From Bugulina stolonifera (Eukaryota > Bryozoa > Gymnolaemata > Cheilostomatida > Bugulidae), in NCBI GenBank assembly GCA_935421135.1, contig OW285195.1, positions 6,052,701-6,116,700 on the forward strand: a stretch of DNA of 64,000 bases. The letters run 5' to 3'. Below, one piece after another: positions 45,898 to 58,500 of the stretch; position 1 is the stretch's first letter; each line of letters opens with the position of its first letter. The notes under the pieces were generated by a model. That model did no database searches. It worked only from the letters and a program-made list of their open reading frames with translations, and was not told the origin of the DNA. A program made the translations under genes and the position numbers.

Positions 45898-48800
45898 CTA
45901 GGAGCAATTATTAACTTTACCTTCTGATGACTCTGCCTCATCTGATTGTGGCTGGTCTGAGTGACTATCAAGTGCAAACAACTCCTCTGCCAAAATTCTA
46001 CCTTTCTCCTCCAGTGTATACTCTGGGTCTCTTGTCCCATTCTCAGCTCTGATGGCCAAGGCTGTGTAGTTTATCTATGTAGAAACGGAAAGCAACAGTT
46101 ATTTGATGGTATGAACCATCACTATAAGATCTGCTAACAATATGGCCTTTCCCCTTCTGTGTTGAGAAAGACTCTGAGTTATAAGGTACAGTGATTTCAT
46201 CAGAGAAAAAAAATATTTGCAAACTGAATGCCTCATTAAACCAGAGCTCTGGATTTTGAAGTTATAAAATTGCTCAGAAAGTGCAAATAATAGAATGACA
46301 TGGTGTTCTCAGTTTGAAGTATTAAAGTCTGGTTCCCAAAGCACCTCTTAGAAATTTCAGTGTTTGTTTATGTACATATTATAATCATCCAATAGAATAC
46401 CTGCTCCATTATCCTTCTTCACAGTAAGTGGGGCAGATGGATAATCATCTGACTATGTGAGTCGATTCTACCCTTCTCAGTTGATTACACACACTAGCTT
46501 TTATTGCTTACCTTGGATAAAATACTGCTGTAATCCTGTTCATACCAGGGTTTGTTCATGGGTCGTTGTTCTAATTCCCTCAATATCTTTGTATAGTTTG
46601 TGAGATCCCAGTCTTTGGTGTAGTCTACCATGCCTTTTGCTAAATAATGATGTTCGTAGTTGAATGGTTTGGTTACAGCATGACTGCTACTCCACGTAGG
46701 GTCACATGTGCCTTAGCAAGCCATTAGTCATATTAGGAAGTTGTGCTCTCCCAAGATTATTTGTATTTTCAGATAGTAATTTTTGTTTTGTCCACTATGG
46801 ACTAATCGTGGCACATCAAACGGGTTAATAATATTATGTCTATTAGGTTATTTTATGTAATACAATGTAGTGCCTCTTGTAATGATAGCCTAAGTTCCAA
46901 TCATGTGAAAATTGCAGAACTTAAGTTAACAATTCTACATGTAAGTCTAAAGGTGCAAACACACGAGAGCGTTTTGGGGCGAATTTGACGCTCGCGAATC
47001 GCCAGGGTGCCGACGCTCTCAAAACGCTCGAGCTCAGCCTGCCGAGGTATTGAGACGATTCGCTCGATACTGATTGGCTGGTAAATAGCGTTAGTAAACA
47101 TAAACACGTGGATTATCGCGGAGTGAATACATACCGGCATGTCATTGGCTAATGGTTAAATCGCCGCGCTCTTCGTTCGCCCCGTGTGTTTATAAAGGGC
47201 ATAGCGTTCGACGCTTGACCAGAAAACGCTCGCCCCAAAACGCTCCCGTGTGTTTGCACCTTAAGACTCCAGCTTCTTCAGTGATCAACATTGTGAAATA
47301 TTGGAAGCCCAGGCTATTTGTCATAAAATATCATTAAAATTTGAAACCCATCCCTGGAATTTGAAGCTACGTGTAATATGGAGGCTCATTAGAACACACT
47401 CGAGTTGGTCTGTAGTTGCTCCAGTACAATGGCGTTTACACATGGTCACTCGCTACCATGAAATTACCTTGATGGTAAGATTACATTTATACGTGTAGAT
47501 ATTACAGTATAAAAATATAATGGTTATAATTGCTTACTTTGCTGCAAAGAGTCGTTGATTTGCTTGGCTAGCCATGCCGGGTCAACTCTCCTGTACCATG
47601 GTAGTACTGTTGTAGAATTGTCGAAATCTCCCGTTACTTCTGTAGTTGTCGGAATTGTGGAAGGCTGAGCTGTAGTCTTACTAGGCTTCTCAGTTATGCT
47701 GAATAATGGTGGATAAAATGGAGTATACACCATGTGTGTGGGTTTGGTAGGTGAAGTTGAGGAGATGATCGGTGCTGTTGCTGTTGGTTTGTTTCTATGG
47801 ACCTCCTTGACTATCTTTACTCTTGGAGTTACAGTCCAATGAATAGTATTTGAGTTCCTTGGTTTATTGGTAGTAATTGAAGTCGGTGTTGTGGTAGTTG
47901 ATGTCGTAGTAGTTGGAGGTGTAGTGGCACTTGTAGTGGATGTTGTTGTAGTTGGTGTTGTTGTAGTTGGTGTTGTAGTAGTTGTAGGTGTGGTAGTAGT
48001 TGTGGGTGTAGTAGTAGTTCTAGTGGATGTGCTAGTAGTTGTGGGTGTAGTAGTAGTTCTAGTGGATGTGGTAGTAGTTGTGGGTGTAGTAGTAGTTCTA
48101 GTGGATGTAGTAGTAGTTGTGGGTGTAGTAGTAGTTGTAGTGGATGTTGTTGTAGTTGGTGTTGTAGTAGTTGTAGGTGTGGTAGTAGTTGTGGGTGTAG
48201 TAGTAGTTCTAGTGGATGTGGTAGTAGTTGTGGGTGTAGTAGTAGTTCTAGTGGATGTAGTAGTAGTTGTAGTGGATGTTGTTTTAGTTGGTGTTGTAGT
48301 AGTCGTAGGTGTAGTAGTAGTTCTAGTGGATGTAGTAGTAGTTGTAGTGGATGTTGTTTTAGTTGATGGTGTAGTAGTAGTTGTGGGTGTAGTAGTAGTT
48401 GCAGTGAATGTTGTAGTTGTTCTTCTGGTTGTACTAGATTGTCTGGCAGTGTTTGGTCGTTCTGTTGTACGCGATGCCGTGGTTAAACTTATTGGCTTTG
48501 CTCCAGTTGTTTTGGACATTTCTCTCAGTTTACGAGTTGAGACGCATGTCCTTAGCATCCTGCGCAAGGGAAACAACTCCTCATTCTCACAGTCTAGTAA
48601 CTCTTCTGGCCAATCAAATAACTCTGTTGGACAAGCCTTCTGTATAATACAGGTGAGAATCAGCATTACATAGCATAAAAGCTCTCAAATACGAATAAAT
48701 AGCAAAACGTATGTTTGTTCTCAGTGTCAAGCCTTGTGTTATCCTAGTCACTTTATGTATAATTTAAAAATATACATGTAACTGCGAGATTAGTTTTTAT

Positions 48801-50052
48801 TAAGAAACAAAAAAATTATTATATATTTTGTATTTACATGTGCAAACTTGAGTAAAAGACAGAACTCTGACTTCAGCTTAAAATGGGTTATACTTGAGTG
48901 CATTGTGATTTGTCTACCTGCATATATCTAGAGAACATTTACTGGTCTTTGAGTGCGTTATACAATCATGTCCAATTACAGGAGCATCAGATAAAAGTAA
49001 TACTAGAAGGAATTCTACCCCTTAGTACATATCTACACTCATTCATGTTTTGAATTGATTAGATGTTGATCATGATGATTCAATTCTTGGACTTTGCTAC
49101 TGAAGCTCATCAAGTCATCCCCACATTCTATTCCTAAAGGTCATGCAAAGGTCAAGCTAATGGGCATCTTCACAACAAAAGGTAAAGTTGTCTCCTCCCT
49201 TTCTCATTACTGCAAGGGTAGCATAACTCCATATTGGTGAATTTATTAGTAATTGTACTATTATCTCGTACCTTGACTAGTTTGCAGGTAGGGCGGCATG
49301 GTCTAACGTCATAGGTAAATCTTTTCTTGCACTTTGGAGCTAAGGCTAGACATAGAAATGGTCTGAGTAGGTCACTACACTTGCTGTTCTGAGAAGCTGC
49401 TCTTGTGAAAAGAGCTATCCTAGCCTGAATAGCTAGTTGTCCTTCATATCTTATTGTGGTGGAGGAGTATCCAAACCCTGCCAGTAATATAAGCTACATG
49501 TATACGCATTTCTCAGGCTAATAATTATACTCAAGGTTTACACATCATATAAGTATCTACCTACATTGTAGCTCAATAAATTCCAGTGTATTCCTAGTTG
49601 TTCTATTACTTGGGTAGAAATACATTGTCACAAGTAGCCTAACATCTAGCATGGGATTGCACAGAGATTCATAGCAGGCTCTATTATATAATTGTACATA
49701 CATTCGACTAGAAAATCTCCTACAATGGTTGGGGCACGGAGTGCACACCCCCCCTCTTTCCACCAAATAAAGCCTCTGTAACTTTAAGCAATGTTCACAA
49801 AATGTAGAATCATGTTGAGATGCATGCCAATAATTTATATAGCGTATTGTTGGGAATACCAATTTGGAGGAGACAATACTATAAACATAGCCCAAGTTCT
49901 TACTTAGTGAAAATTCTATCAGGAAAACCATGAACCTAATGCTAAGACTACTCACCATGACAAAGAGGTATGGCTAACTTGAAGCATTCTAAAGTGTCAG
50001 CCAGATGAGGCAGCAGGCAGCAGGTGATCACCAGTGTCCATATCCATGACAT
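45898..50052 (-). CDS. Secreted Frizzled-domain protein with mucin-like Thr-rich region (5 exons, about 569 aa)
   Basis: Exons on the minus strand: 50052-49956, 49477-49272, 48639-47538, 46639-46512 and 46074-45898. Junctions are GT-AG and phases close. A signal peptide (MSWIWTLVITCCLLPHLADT) is followed by a Frizzled-type cysteine-rich domain at residues 23-133 with all ten cysteines in order: LEC, PLCHGFGY, SKCSDLLRPFLC, PKC, RPCRPTC, KAC, then FDWPEELLDC and LRTC. The FLC and WPE-C signatures are diagnostic. Frizzled domains bind Wnt-type lipids in receptors and sFRPs. Residues about 147-360 are Thr/Pro repeats (TTTTPTTTTTS-like), suited to dense O-glycosylation. The last 200 residues show no domain, netrin-like module or membrane segment that I recognise, so it is probably secreted. 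The final exon may instead splice at GAAG|GTAAAG (45921) into further exons. Intron 3 carries a MITE. It converges on HGD. Confidence 0.82.
46951..47261. mobile_element. 311-bp MITE with TAA target duplication
   Basis: The ends are inverted: AGGTGCAAACACACGAGAGC and its complement ending GTGTGTTTGCACCT. They are flanked on both sides by TAA (46948-46950, 47262-47264). The 3-bp duplication and end sequence suit the PIF/Harbinger group. It is unusually GC- and CpG-rich for this window (GAGCGTTTTGGGGCGA), with further internal inverted copies of GACGCTC and AACGCTCG. It lies in intron 3 of the Frizzled-domain gene. Confidence 0.85.
47880..48420 (-). repeat. Coding minisatellite for Thr-rich repeats
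   Basis: On the plus strand this appears as GTAGTAGTTGTGGGTGTAGT and GTTCTAGTGGATGT modules; the coding strand gives runs of ACT/ACA/ACC Thr codons with Pro, Ser and Arg. Modules of about 39-60 bp are shuffled, so the length is probably polymorphic. A long open frame on the plus strand (Val/Gly-rich) is the mirror of this repeat. Confidence 0.9.
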
Positions 50053-51306
50053 GATGTCAGATTGATAGCACAATTGTATATGATCCTGCAAGCACTTTGT
50101 TTCTCTTGTCATGTAAGACTGTATGTATTATACAACACTAACTGTGACATACCTAACTGTTAAATGGAAGCAGATGTAGATGTATGTAGTTACTTTATAT
50201 AGTATCCCAATTATAGGAGAAAGTATGTGTCACCTGAGAAACAATGTGAATATTGTGGGGCCCCCTAAAGTAGAGCCCTTATATTTATATAAATAGAAAG
50301 TGTTGAGCTGGGGCTAAGAAGATGAACTAAAGATCCATGTATGATTTCAGAGTCGAATTAAATTTTAAATTGTTTTGCTAGGATGATTCTTATGGAGACT
50401 GTAGAATGACCTTCTGCTAGAGAATTAACTTCACATGTTCCTGCTTCAGTCTGTGACCTGTTTTTATGCAAAAACTTGAGCAAATTAAATTTACATGTAT
50501 ATCTTCATTTCAAACAAATGAGCAAATTATTTATAATGTGCCTGTGGTTCTATATTACAGTCATGAGTAATAAATCTGTCCCACAATCCCACTTTTATGA
50601 ACTAAAATGACGTCTGGATTGCGTCTGAAAATCCTACATTTAAAATGGTTTACTGTATGTATATAATTATATATATACTATACACATTGTCAAGTAACAA
50701 CACATTGCTGCAGATGACCTGCATACAATGTACTACTGTATAAAATAAGTAACGTATCAGATAATATTACACTCTGCCTACGGTGTCCTGTTTCAGTTCA
50801 GTATTTGATACTTCACAAATGCAGCTCAGAGATAGCCCTAGGACACCCCAAAATTATGCTTGAAATTTGAATGTTCACACCTCACTAAAATATAAAGAGT
50901 TTAAAATAGATTATACATTGTATCTGCACAACACTCAATAATTGGTCTGTACTTGGTTCTGTGAGATCATCAATATAGTCTAAATAATTATTTAAATTAA
51001 AAGTAATATTGATAATAGTTATATGTAATGTCGCATGTGGCATAGTAAGGGGTATATCATGAGTGATAATTTTTCTCCACTACGAAAAGTCACAACTAAA
51101 AAAAGAAATGGGGGAGAAAAAAGATCATGGCAGGAACCTAAACAATGACTTCAATATCCGTTGGCATAATGATTGATCAATGTCTCTCCGACTGCATGAT
51201 TGATGTGTAAGAAGGGGCTGTACTCGTGAAATATAAAAATATGACGTGGTGAGATTCTTGTAAATTCATAAAAGTACGGTGGGCAAGCAACAAAACTTGC
51301 TCTGCA

Positions 51307-51930
51307 TTATGTTTCGAAGTTATCTGCTCCACCTATTTTGGTGACTTTGAGCGAAGCCGTTCTCCGGTGCACTGTTTCCACACTAAGGAGCTGCACTTCG
51401 GAGCCCTCCTTTTTTGATTTGGATTTATCTCCCTCGGGATTGTCCTGTGTTTCTCCTCTCTCAATCTTAGGTGGTGTGCTGTTCACTTTCGTCAACTTAA
51501 CTTTGGCAGGAGATTCTTCTTCGTTGACCTCTAAATGAAAACCGTTTTTCATGAAGTGTCTTATGGTAATAGATCGTTTGATATCCTCATGGTCTCTCAA
51601 TATATAGCCTGAGTTCTCTTCTCCAGTACCGCAGGTAGGGGATACCAGTAAACTCACCATACCTTGCTCTGAGGCGTGAGCCGTGTACTTGGCAGCCTTG
51701 GCTCTTCTATTTATACTTCTCTCCCTTCGTAGTGCTGCCAGCTTCAATTTGAATGTGGTAACACAGGCTACTGTTCCAAAGACAGCACAGATTAGAATAA
51801 AAGTGCCGATTCCAGCAAGTAATCCAACTTTAGACTTTGAAAGTGTGCTGCTGTTGTCAGTAGTCGTGGCATGTAGCTCTGAAATGTTAAACAAGTCGGG
51901 ATTATGTGTTCCATTGACAAGTCGAGCCAT
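51307..51930 (-). CDS. Unidentified single-pass membrane protein (single exon, 207 aa)
   Basis: I do not recognise the family. The frame starts MARLVNGTHN without a cleavable signal peptide. Three N-glycosylation sites (NGT at 6, NIS at 15, NSS at 26) precede one strong hydrophobic segment at residues 36-60 (VGLLAGIGTFILICAVFGTV). A basic stop-transfer stretch follows (KLKLAALRRERSINRRAKAA). The remaining 125 residues are charged and polar, with Lys/Glu-rich patches, and are probably cytoplasmic. This suggests a type III (outside N-terminus) surface protein, or a gene whose signal-peptide exon lies upstream. It has the same strand as the Frizzled-domain gene, about 1.3 kb upstream of its start, so it could share regulation. 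A reading frame of 90 codons on the other strand is a shadow. Confidence 0.62.
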   Translation of the reverse strand: MARLVNGTHNPDLFNISELHATTTDNSSTLSKSKVGLLAGIGTFILICAVFGTVACVTTFKLKLAALRRERSINRRAKAAKYTAHASEQGMVSLLVSPTCGTGEENSGYILRDHEDIKRSITIRHFMKNGFHLEVNEEESPAKVKLTKVNSTPPKIERGETQDNPEGDKSKSKKEGSEVQLLSVETVHRRTASLKVTKIGGADNFET

Positions 51931-52410
51931 CTTTGTTCTGCCTCCATGTGACTAATTTAATATCAAATGTGGAGCTGACGTGAGTTAGTTGTAAACTATT
52001 GAGAGTGGAATGTGCCAAGTTTCAAAGGTGCGTCGATCCCAAAGGAAATAGAGAATGTCCTGTATAACCTTCTACAAGTTTCAGTAGTATATGCACTTGA
52101 TATAAGTAGATAAACTGTTTGTATGGGCATCACATCTTGCAATCCTACAGCCAGAGCATCAGGAGGACATTGATTTTTGTTATTAAATTATGTTCTAGAA
52201 TAATCTCCCATAAACATCTATTTGCTGCAGCTTAAACCTATAACAGTGTGATAATTTAGTTACCACTCAATATTGAAGCACAACACTGTTAGTATTATTG
52301 TACATGTACAGTATGTACCCGGTTATTTATTAAATAACATGTCCTTATACTGAACAAGCAGCCAAGCCTTTATTCAGCCAATTAGTAACCCAATCTATGG
52401 ATTATGACGT

Positions 52411-52471
52411 GAAGTTGTCTTCTCTCTGTTACTAGTGTCAGAGGTGTAGTAAATGGAGAGAGGATAACTTC
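52411..52471. repeat. 61-bp inverted pair of the GAAGTTGTCTTCTC motif
   Basis: GAAGTTGTCTTCTCTCTGTT at the left and GGAGAGAGGATAACTTC at the right form imperfect inverted ends around a 20-25-bp centre. It resembles 63940-64000. Confidence 0.6.
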
Positions 52472-53372
52472 AAACAGCAGATCACTAATGATACCCATTT
52501 ACATGTACAGTGTACATACAATGTGCATGTATGTGTTGTGGTTGATAAGTAACCTGTATACCACTGTTTTGTATTTGCTGCTTTACTAGGCTTATTAACT
52601 TGTGTATTTTTAGATAGCAGGTATACATGTACATGTATACTACAAGTTTAGGGTGTAGCATAATAGCCTGATCTTGCTGAGTGCACACATGTTTTATAAC
52701 ATACTGTATCCAGCATTATACAATGGTGCACTTCATACACTTGATTCATTGGCAGTAATTAATTTCCAGAGTATTTCATGTAAAACAATAACAAGCAATC
52801 AAATTAAAATAAAAAATTGAATAAATATTGGTTTGAATTATTCTCAAGAGTATTTATACAACTGGTATGGAGTATTAATAGTACGACCACAGATTATAAA
52901 AAATATGTAAAGCAAATTCAGTAAAACTGCAAAATGACTGATTTGTTGCGGTAGTAAGCAACATATTTTTGGCCTCAATAAATAAATAAATAAACAATAT
53001 AAAATTATTAAAAAAAAAAAAAATATATATATATATATACACATTCATACATAAATAATAACAAAAAAGCAAAACAAACATTACCTAAGCACAGTATTAT
53101 CGTGTTCCACACTTTTACCTCATTCGAGGGTCTCAGTAGAAAAATCTTCAAAAAAAAAAACAAAACCAAGTTTAACTCCAGTACTAAAGTAAGCCAACAG
53201 TTATATGGTTTGTATTGCCCTGTTCTTAGTGTTGGATATTCTGATAGCTTTAGCAGATCTCAGACCTCTAAAGAGGCTCCACACAACCACTGAACGCTCC
53301 ACTTTCTTCAGTGATTCCTCTAAGATGTCCCTTAAAGTAACACAAGTGTATTGTATGGCTTAGGTGATAATA

Positions 53373-53608
53373 TAAAAAAAAAACTCAGTGCTGGCTACCT
53401 CTCTGTGAGAAAAGGCCCAGGTGACATGACCTTTGGCAGGGGTAGAGGAGTTGCCTTGAAGCCATTCTTGCTTGCATGACTCCAAGGACTTTAATATGAG
53501 GCACAGGAGCAATTGTGGCTGAATGCTCTTCCTAACACCGCGTGACCAAGATTCGAACCTGAAACCTTCAGCATGAAGGTTTAACATAAAAACCACTCAG
53601 CTTAGGTG
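53373..53608 (-). repeat. tRNA-derived SINE
   Basis: Read on the minus strand, AAGCTGAGTGGTTTTTATG resembles box A and CAGGTTCGAATCTTGG box B, followed by about 150 bp of unrelated body (CACGCGGTGTTAGGAAGAGC, CACCTGGGCCTTTTCTCACA) and a T-rich tail. This is the head-body-tail layout of a SINE. The tRNA fold is not intact. Confidence 0.65.
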
Positions 53609-54120
53609 ATATTCACTGGCCAGTGAATATGCTCCTTTTAAACTGCGAGTTGTCAACTTCTATAAGGCCAAACATACCAGTAGAATAATTAGGTAGACAT
53701 ATGTATATTTAGTAATGAATGAGAGATGAGATAGAAATCTATCAAATGGCTGGCTGCTAGTAGTCACTTACATGTAGTTTCCACACACATGGCTACATAA
53801 AATAGTTGAAGTTTGAGATTGTATAACTCAAAGAGAAATAGACTTCATGCTAAGTAGCTCACGCTGAATAATAATGAAAGGTATCAGTATGGCTAAACAT
53901 GTTGCATAATAATATTTTCATGAAAATATCAGCTGCACTGTACAATTTCCAATATGCAAATGGGTAATAAACTAATAAGACTAGACCAGAACCATTGGCT
54001 CTGGGTAAGACCTTCCTGACCTTCCCAAACCGCAGAATGACTGTATCTCCCCCTAGTCGCTATATTATAGTATTCTAAACAGTATACTAAACTGAACTCT
54101 ATAGTGTGAACGAATAATAG

Positions 54121-54153
54121 CATAGAGTTATCTTCTCCAGAGATAACTCTATG
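54121..54153. repeat. Perfect 33-bp hairpin
   Basis: CATAGAGTTATCT faces AGATAACTCTATG around a short TCTCCAG centre. It carries a variant of the dispersed AGTTGTC(T/C)TCTC motif. Confidence 0.7.
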
Positions 54154-55509
54154 GAATCCCAAAGAAGAAATACGCAATAAGAACTGACAGCGAAGATCAT
54201 TGGCCTACAGAAAGCCAATCGCGTATTACCTGGTACTCTCGAATGCAGGAGACAGGAATAATTTCACATTCAAAAATAAATAATTATTATAATTATAATA
54301 ATAACAAAGTTTTAGTTATATAGGAACTTTGATAACAATATCAATGTATATACATGTACATTGTATTTATCATTGATAACATTATCGATGTTACTAGGTT
54401 TGATAATATAATATCAAAGTTTTTAAAGCACTTTAATAAATAGTATTGGTTTAGTATCACAAGTATCAGTATGAGTATCTGTGTGAGCAAGGTCTTGGTG
54501 TGAGTATCAGTATGTAATTTTAAATTTAATTTAATATATAAATAATTTAATAATATTTTAATTCAATTTAACTATTTTAATATCAAATCATATGATAATA
54601 TCATATCAATAATTAATTGCATTTAATTATTGCAAACAATATTTATATTAATTTAATGTAAATTTTGTTTGTAATATAATCAAATGCAAGGAATGAAGTA
54701 GTGCTAATTATATGAATTGCAATCTTATCTTATCCTATCTATTGACTATACTATAACTATTCGCTATCTACTGCTATAGTTCCACCCATTGCCCTGCTCT
54801 TTGCTCTGCTGAGCCACTTAACTTTAATTAGAATTGAATGCCAACCCCATTTTCTATTAGGAGATTAGTTAGTAAGTTAGTATTGTAATTGTTGTCTGTA
54901 GTTCTGGTATCTGACCTACAAACATAACAAAGTTATAAGCTCAAAGCTGTTGTTTTAAATATATATATTTCATGAGCCAAGTACAAGTACAGTACGGTGA
55001 GTACCAAAGTCTGCACTGAGAAGTGCAAAAACAAGTACAAAATCAAAATGAGTAATTTTTTCACATCTGACAGTGCGAGCAAGTGCAAGTAGAGTAGCCT
55101 ACAAGTACAAATCATCAAGTACAAGGAGGAGTACTAGTACAGTTGAATTGTAGACTTAATTGCAAATTACATGTATAATTACAAATACTGCAAATACTGC
55201 AAAAATGTGTTAGGTACAATAACATAAGCTGTGGTTAATTCACTGCAGCACTCAGGTTTCCTGTTTTTCCTTTCCCATTTGTGTAATAGCAGTAGACAGA
55301 TAAACCCAGGTTTGTGTAGGCTACTATTATCCGCTAATTGCCGTGTTTGATGTAGGATAAAGGCATAGATAATAATGAAATACGCTACACACTACAGTAA
55401 AATGTAGGTCTAATGATGGCTTCAAGGATACGATTCCTCACATATTTTTCATAGTATAAGCTAGACAATAAAGTAGCATATACCAGACTTTCATTCTCTT
55501 TGTTTTAGA

Positions 55510-58500
55510 ATGGACAAGTTCTTCACTTTCTCTTTACCGGAAGATGTTAAAAGACTGGAAAAATTAACCAATGACAGTAATATATGCGTAGTCTCCATCA
55601 TAGGGAAAACCCCTCTACATGGTAGTAAAAGCACAGTCTTCAAGAAACTCCTGGATCGGGAAACAATTCTAGACGAAACTAACAACTTGGTTAGATAATT
55701 TTTTAATCTTTACTCATGAATTGAATTTGTTGCATAATCGTGGTCAAACTTTTAAATTTTCTAGTTCTTCAAAATCTTTAAACATTTTCACTTTAGTTTA
55801 TGTTCAGGGAAACAAGCATAAACTGATACTCTATTTAATAGATGATTTGTAGTAGGGCTTGGTATTTATGTTGCGTTGTTGATTGTAGAGCAGAGTGAAA
55901 GGATGTTGTGATAAGGCCAAGAAACTGGTGGTGCTGGAGTGTTTCACAGGCTATGATACAGATCAGCTTACTCAACTAATTCAGGTTTCAAAGGGTCAAG
56001 GTGATACTCCAGACAACAAAGGTGGGTGGATATCGAATACATACAGTCCAGGTGACCTTCTTGTGTTCACAGACTACACTTTTGCAGCATTAATTTACCT
56101 TCCTCCAGTAATTCATGGCAGTAGTAATAAGGCTGTTGTGGACTCATATATCCATTAATCGGTCTTGAATGGCTGTTAGCCGTGATTCACCTGCAGATAA
56201 TAATGTCCTGGTTTCTTCAGCGATGCCCTTGTTGCAGATGAATTAAGATTTTTGAAGCTTTTGTGTATTGATACGTTACAGAATTTCTGAATGAGTGGGA
56301 CTCTGTTCTGCACACAAAGGCGAGAGTGATGCTCTATGCATTTCATGTATCACACATTGTTATTATATCTATTCCTGGACTATCTTTTGATACAAGCTAC
56401 ATACGCCTGTTCAGAGCACTGGATCATACTAGGTAAGGAGGTATGTTCTCCTGTGTAGGCCTACATGAGTGCTTTTATATTAAATTTAGTAAATGCTTGT
56501 TTTCCATAGGAAAGAAACCATAATGGGAGAATAACTCCAAATTATTCACAATTCCCCAAATTTTTACTATATGAATGTAGAAACGAACTTTGTGGCTGCG
56601 CTGACTACTGCATATATAGGAAGAGTTGAACACTGACTTTGGTTGGTTGAGCGTTTTCCATATTACAATGTATCTGGTCAACCTTTAAGGATTTATTTGT
56701 ATTTCGATTACTTGTGATATCTGTAAAAGATGGAACAACGTAAAATGTTTAGATTGATGTGGCTTTGGAGACCATTTCTATGATCTCTTTTCATACGCAC
56801 TGATGTCAACTGATTGTCTTGTGCAGGAACAAACTTCATTTAGATGAGGAACTGAGTAAGTTTGATTTACCAAAGTCGTGGTGCTCTGCTGGTCGACCCG
56901 TATGTCCCAGAGTTCTCTTTCTCTTCAATCCAGTGACTAAGGCTATGTTTAAGGAATCGGACACTCCGGTAGGTTTCAGATCTTTAGTCTAGTAAATTAT
57001 ACTATGGAGTTATCTGTTGTAACAAACCAGAAGCAAATGATCTGAATGTACATGTAGAATTATAGCCTGTGTACCATGTGTACCAACTAGGTAATGGTCC
57101 CAGGATATAATAGTAAGATGTAAGGACTATAATATTGTACTACATTTTAACTTTCTAGCTTACTATTTTTGCACTATTCTGTAATTCCACCAATAATTCA
57201 GCCTTTGAAGTCTTGCACCATATTGTTGATTTTCTGTCAACTCATGTGGTTTGTTGATTTATCTAATTTTAAATATTGCCATGTTCTCTGTTTGTTATTT
57301 TAGGCAATTAAAAAGAAGCAGATCCAACTGGAAGATCTCATATACAGAGTATTGAGGAAGACCAGAATTATCACCAACAACCCCAAATCTTCACTGTTTG
57401 CGCTACCAGCCAATCAGGAGTTTGTTCACATTATGAGAGCCAATGATGGACGACGTTCTAAAGAAAATGTATTTGATTTGTTCGACTTATGTACAAGTGG
57501 CCAATCACTAGGTGTGTTTTGTAACCTGCAATGCACTGCTGTGGGAGTTTTCTTCTTTTAGGTGCTTTTTTTAATATAGACTGGTTGCACATTCACTTTG
57601 ATGATAGTAACATTAGCAGTGTCTGTTACAATGTTAGATTATTATCAGTAATACACATGTGTGTTATAGGGGTGAGGCTAAATAGCCTATATATCTAACC
57701 ACACCCCTATGTCTAACAGCGTTCCTAAATCTAGCCCCCCTCTATAAATGGATCCACCCCTAATCTTCTGTAGCCCCTCCCCTACTCTATTTGCAGATAG
57801 TGTAAAGGCTGGAGACTGTGAACCATTCAAGGAGATGTTAATGCAGCACGTAGACTTAGTTCATGGAGCAGGCTTTGATGACTCTATGGGGCGTAACCCA
57901 GTGTCCAACCCCTGCCATGTATGTTGACTTGCATTGTAAATCTGAAAATATACCATTGTAGTAGTAACTTCATGAAAAGTGTGATATGCTATGATCCAGC
58001 TTCTAGGGTTCTTTACCAATACTCTATGCATTAACATCCACTAAGTACATGTTTGGAAACTTTGTAATTGTTTGTAAATGTAGTGAATCCTTAAAAATAA
58101 GAGTTGTCTTCTCTTCATTTTGTAAGTTGTCCACTCTTACCCCAACTTCAACACAATATAGATGTTTCTTATTACATATTTAGTATGCTGATGCTTTCTC
58201 TACTGCATGTTGTTTCTGTCAAGGTATACCACTAGTATCTATTCATCCAGCTCTCGCATCTTGCAGGTTGGCAAACTCAAGTCCTGGTTAGCGATGGCTT
58301 CCCATCTCTACACCCTCTTAGTAGACTCTCAGGCTAAGTCTGAGGTGGATACTGAGGGGGGTAAATCTAGACTGAGTTCTGTGTTTGCAGACCTGAAGTC
58401 TACGATAGAAATTGAGCAGAGATTCTCGGATGGAAGATGTATGAAGGTGCTTCAGTTTGCTGATAAGGCATACAGGGAGAACCTTCCAGAACATTACACA

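Larger units (their letters stand above)
51931..55509. other. Repeat-rich, gene-free interval before SMG8
   Basis: It contains a small palindromic element (52411-52471), homopolymer and TA runs near 53008-53040, a SINE-like copy (53373-53608), a 33-bp palindrome (54121-54153) and very AT-rich sequence at 54280-54700 with CAGTATGAGTATC words. Sequence around 54960-55140 is rich in AAGTAC words. No gene is recognised. Confidence 0.6.

Noticed and set aside
47867..48673. 268-codon Val/Gly-rich plus-strand open frame
   Set aside because: It is the reverse complement of the Thr repeat of the Frizzled-domain gene; composition is fully explained by the minisatellite.
55889..56158. SMG8 exon 2 read through to a stop at 56158
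   Set aside because: The donor AAAG|GTGGGT at 56022 joins in phase to the block EFLNEWDSVLHTKARV, which matches the SMG8 family; the read-through tail does not.
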